A stretch of DNA of 64,000 nt from Pseudooceanicola spongiae (GTDB lineage: Bacteria; Pseudomonadota; Alphaproteobacteria; Rhodobacterales; Rhodobacteraceae): contig NZ_CP045201.1 of NCBI RefSeq assembly GCF_014899185.1, forward strand, positions 356,501 through 420,500, written 5' to 3'. Shown one piece after another: positions 61,392 to 64,000 of the stretch. The number at the start of each line of letters is the position of its first letter. Position 1 is the stretch's first letter. The notes under the pieces are model-generated. The model did not search any database. It was given only the letters and a program-made list of their open reading frames with translations, and was not told where the DNA came from. Made by a program: the position numbers and the translations under genes.

Positions 61392-64000
61392 ATGAGCAGC
61401 AGGCTTGCGAAAGGCGGACGTAAGATCGACCGCAACACAAAGGTCACCTTCACCTTCAACGGACGGCAGATGCGCGGCTTTGCAGGCGACACGCTCGCCT
61501 CGGCGCTGCTGGCCAATGACCAGATGCTGGTGGGGCGGTCGTTCAAGTATCACCGCCCGCGCGGCATCGTCGCCTCGGGCGCGGAAGAACCCAACGCCCT
61601 CGTCGGTCTGGGGGAAGGTGCCCGGTTCGAGCCGAACCAGCGCGCCACCACGACCGAGCTGTTTGACGGTCTGGTCGCCACAAGCCAGAACCACTGGCCC
61701 AGCCTGGAATTCGACGTCGGTGCGATCAACAGCAAGCTGTCGCGGTTCTTTCCCGCCGGGTTCTACTACAAGACCTTCATGGGCCCGCGCGCCTTCTGGA
61801 AACATGTGTATGAGCCGATCATCCGCATGTCCGCCGGCCTCGGCAAGGCCCCCACGGAGAAGGACGCCGACACCTACGAACACCTATATGCTTTCGCTGA
61901 TGTGCTGGTGATCGGCGGCGGCGTTGCGGGCCTGACGGCGGCGGCTGAGGCCGGTCGCGCCGGGGCGCGGGTGCTGCTGATGGAACAGACCGCCCATTGG
62001 GGTGGTCGCGCGCCGGTCGACGGTGGTCAGGTCAACGGCGCGCCAGTGGCCGATCATATCGACGCGCTGGTGGCCGAGCTTGCAGCCATGGAAAACGTCA
62101 CGATGCGGCTGCGCTGCATGGGGGCGGGTGTCTACGATCACGGCTACGTGCTGGGCTATGAACGCCTGACTGACCACGCGCCACAATCGGGCGTGCCGCG
62201 TCATCGCCTCTGGCGGATCCGGGCGGCGCAGGTCGTGACGGCAACGGGTGCGATTGAGCGGCCTTTGTCTTTCGCGGGCAACGACATTCCCGGGGTCATG
62301 CTTGCCTCGGCTGTGCGCGACTATATCGTCGACCTCGGCGTTTCGCCCGGCGATCGGGTGGCGATTGTCACCAACAACGACGACGCTTATCGCACCGCCT
62401 TCGCGGTGAAAGACGCCGGGCTTGAGGTCGCGGTGATCCTTGACGCGCGTCCCGCTGGCGGCGGCGATCTGGCGATCCGTGCCCGCGAACTGGGGATCCG
62501 GGTCGAGGTGAACCGCGCCATCGCCCATGTCTCGGGTACTAAGCGCGTCACCGGCATTGCGATCTGCGCTCAGGCGGGCAGCGGCAGTGTGATCGAGGAG
62601 ATTGCCTGCGATGCGGTCGCCATGTCGGGTGGCTGGTCGCCGGTGGTTCATCTGTGGTCGCATTGCGGCGGCAAGCTCATCTGGGATGAGGCCGGTGCCA
62701 TGTTCCGACCGGATGCGGAGCGCGCGCCGACAAGCCACGACGGCAAGCCCTTCGTCATCTGCGCCGGTGCTGCCAATGGCGCCTTCAGCCTGTCCGATGT
62801 GCTGGTGGATGCGCGTGCGGCAGGCGGGTCAGCTGTTTCGGCGACCGGATATTCGGCCGGTGAGGAAGTGGCCACAACTGTCGAGGATGTCGCGGAGATT
62901 CCGCTTGCGCCCGTCTGGATCATGCCGGCAGGGGCAACTGGAAAACTGCGCTCAAAATCATGGCTGGACTATCAGAACGACGTCAAGGTTTCCGATATCC
63001 AGCTGGCCGCTCAGGAAGGTTTCGAGAGCGTCGAACATGCCAAGCGCTATACCACTTTGGGCATGGCGACGGATCAGGGTAAATTGAGCAATATCAATGG
63101 ACTCGCGGTGCTTTCTAATGCGTTGAATGAAGCGATTCCGCAGGTCGGTACGACCACTTTCCGCCCGCCATATACACCGATCTCTCTCGGCTCGATTGCC
63201 GGGGCGGCGCGCGATGCGGCCTTTCAGCCGCTGCGCCGGACACCTATGCATTCCTGGCACGAGGCCAATGGCGTGAAGTGGGAACCGGTCGGTCACTGGC
63301 GTCGCCCCTTCTGCTACACACGCGACGGCGAGACTGCGCACGAGGCAGTCACCCGAGAGGTCAATGGCACGCGCAATCGCGTCGGTCTGCTGGATGCCTC
63401 GACCCTCGGCAAGCTGGTGGTCAAGGGGCCGGATGCGGGCAAGTTCCTCGACCTGCTCTACACCAACATGATGAGCACGCTGAAGCCGGGGCGCTGCCGT
63501 TACGGCCTGATGTGCGACGAAAACGGCTTTCTGATGGACGACGGAGTCGTGGCGCGGATCGACGAGAATACCTTTCTGTGTCACACCACCACCGGCGGTG
63601 CGGACCGTATCCAGGCCCATATGGAGGAATGGCTGCAAACCGAATGGTGGGACCTCAAGGTCCATGTCGTCAACGCGACCGAGCAATACGCGCAGATCGG
63701 CGTTGTCGGTCCGCAGGCGCGCCAGCTGCTTGAGGTGCTGGGCACCGCAAGCATCGATGCCGAGACGCTGCCGTTCATGGCTTGGGCCGACCGCGTCGTC
63801 GCGGGCATTCCGGTGCGGCTCTACCGCATCAGTTTCTCGGGTGAGCTGAGCTATGAGCTGGCGGTGCCCGCGGGGCAGGGTCTGGCGCTTTGGCAGTCGC
63901 TGATCGAGGCGGGGCGCGCCTTTGACGCCGTGACCTATGGCACCGAGGCGCTGCACGTCATGCGGGCTGAAAAGGGCTTCATCATGATCGGTGACGAAAC
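61392..64000 (+). CDS. soxA: Sarcosine oxidase alpha subunit (3' end beyond window)
   Basis: ATG 61392 opens MSSRLAKGGRKIDRNTKVTF and the frame stays open to the right edge. The protein has the N-terminal 2Fe-2S-like fold (FTFNGRQMRGFAGDTLASAL, VGRSFKYHRPRGI), the NAD-binding Rossmann DVLVIGGGVAGLTAAAEAGR and the ATGAIERPLSFAGNDIPGVM segment. From about 63240 it has the C-terminal folate-binding aminomethyltransferase domain (GLLDASTLGKLVVKGPDAG, SFSGELSYELAVPAG). soxG would be expected next, outside the window. About 870 of roughly 1000 residues are visible. Confidence 0.95.
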   Translation, partial: MSSRLAKGGRKIDRNTKVTFTFNGRQMRGFAGDTLASALLANDQMLVGRSFKYHRPRGIVASGAEEPNALVGLGEGARFEPNQRATTTELFDGLVATSQNHWPSLEFDVGAINSKLSRFFPAGFYYKTFMGPRAFWKHVYEPIIRMSAGLGKAPTEKDADTYEHLYAFADVLVIGGGVAGLTAAAEAGRAGARVLLMEQTAHWGGRAPVDGGQVNGAPVADHIDALVAELAAMENVTMRLRCMGAGVYDHGYVLGYERLTDHAPQSGVPRHRLWRIRAAQVVTATGAIERPLSFAGNDIPGVMLASAVRDYIVDLGVSPGDRVAIVTNNDDAYRTAFAVKDAGLEVAVILDARPAGGGDLAIRARELGIRVEVNRAIAHVSGTKRVTGIAICAQAGSGSVIEEIACDAVAMSGGWSPVVHLWSHCGGKLIWDEAGAMFRPDAERAPTSHDGKPFVICAGAANGAFSLSDVLVDARAAGGSAVSATGYSAGEEVATTVEDVAEIPLAPVWIMPAGATGKLRSKSWLDYQNDVKVSDIQLAAQEGFESVEHAKRYTTLGMATDQGKLSNINGLAVLSNALNEAIPQVGTTTFRPPYTPISLGSIAGAARDAAFQPLRRTPMHSWHEANGVKWEPVGHWRRPFCYTRDGETAHEAVTREVNGTRNRVGLLDASTLGKLVVKGPDAGKFLDLLYTNMMSTLKPGRCRYGLMCDENGFLMDDGVVARIDENTFLCHTTTGGADRIQAHMEEWLQTEWWDLKVHVVNATEQYAQIGVVGPQARQLLEVLGTASIDAETLPFMAWADRVVAGIPVRLYRISFSGELSYELAVPAGQGLALWQSLIEAGRAFDAVTYGTEALHVMRAEKGFIMIGDE

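Overview
The window looks like chromosome from a marine alphaproteobacterium of the Rhodobacterales (roseobacter) type. The evidence is a high-GC gene set, a heterotetrameric sarcosine oxidase locus (soxB, soxD, soxA), the tight ruvX-ccmI pair, a Bcr/CflA transporter, a FixJ-type regulator and many LysR regulators. This assignment is an inference from gene content; no rRNA or other phylogenetic marker is present. I saw no tRNA, rRNA or CRISPR array.

Layout. (1) 1-8.7 kb is ordinary chromosome: a beta-propeller sensor kinase cut by the left edge, two convergent response regulators, a membrane diguanylate cyclase, an aminotransferase and a zinc alcohol dehydrogenase. (2) 8.9-12.5 kb is a decayed amino-acid uptake locus: a LacI remnant, a solute-binding protein, and a permease N-terminus fused to the last residues of a FAD oxidoreductase, then a VOC protein and an IS5 remnant. 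(3) 12.5-15.7 kb carries a PHB-depolymerase-like esterase with a CopG-like regulator, a BrkB/YihY membrane protein and a small hypothetical. (4) 15.7-25.3 kb is mobile-element rich: an IS3 remnant; a LysR/SDR/F420-like/NTF2/old-yellow-enzyme cluster whose last gene is broken at a junction with a truncated phage-type cytosine methyltransferase; phage-like small genes; an intact IS5-family element; a truncated second one; and an intact IS3-family element. (5) 25.3-41 kb is an accessory stretch of single genes and small operons (LysR/hydrolase, LAS peptidase, arginase-like, hydrolase, DUF6434, broken DUF983, NmrA-like, DsbA, LysR, TetR-MFS, two low-GC hypotheticals, DUF2235 hydrolase). They are separated by a dispersed family of noncoding repeats that begin with GGGCTC. 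(6) 41.4-51.6 kb holds a GMC oxidoreductase and a redox/hydrolase cluster, bracketed by an inverted duplication of a LysR/GMC intergenic segment. One copy keeps the whole LysR, the other keeps the whole GMC gene. (7) A tyrosine recombinase (51.8-52.9 kb) abuts dusA, which I take as the right border of the integrated region. (8) 53-64 kb is core chromosome again: dusA, a Bcr/CflA exporter, a TauE/SafE permease, DUF1289-ruvX-ccmI, and soxB/soxD/soxA, with soxA running off the right edge.

Function. The accessory part is mainly small-molecule redox and hydrolysis genes, each next to its own LysR or TetR regulator, with visible operator-like palindromes (26562-26584, 34843-34870). Many genes in it are truncated, frameshifted or fused, so it reads as a repeatedly rearranged and partly decaying island rather than one coherent pathway. 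The most likely place for undescribed biology is the low-GC convergent pair at 36.9-38.8 kb. One of its two proteins has a PD-(D/E)XK-like nuclease signature. I cannot show that it is a system.
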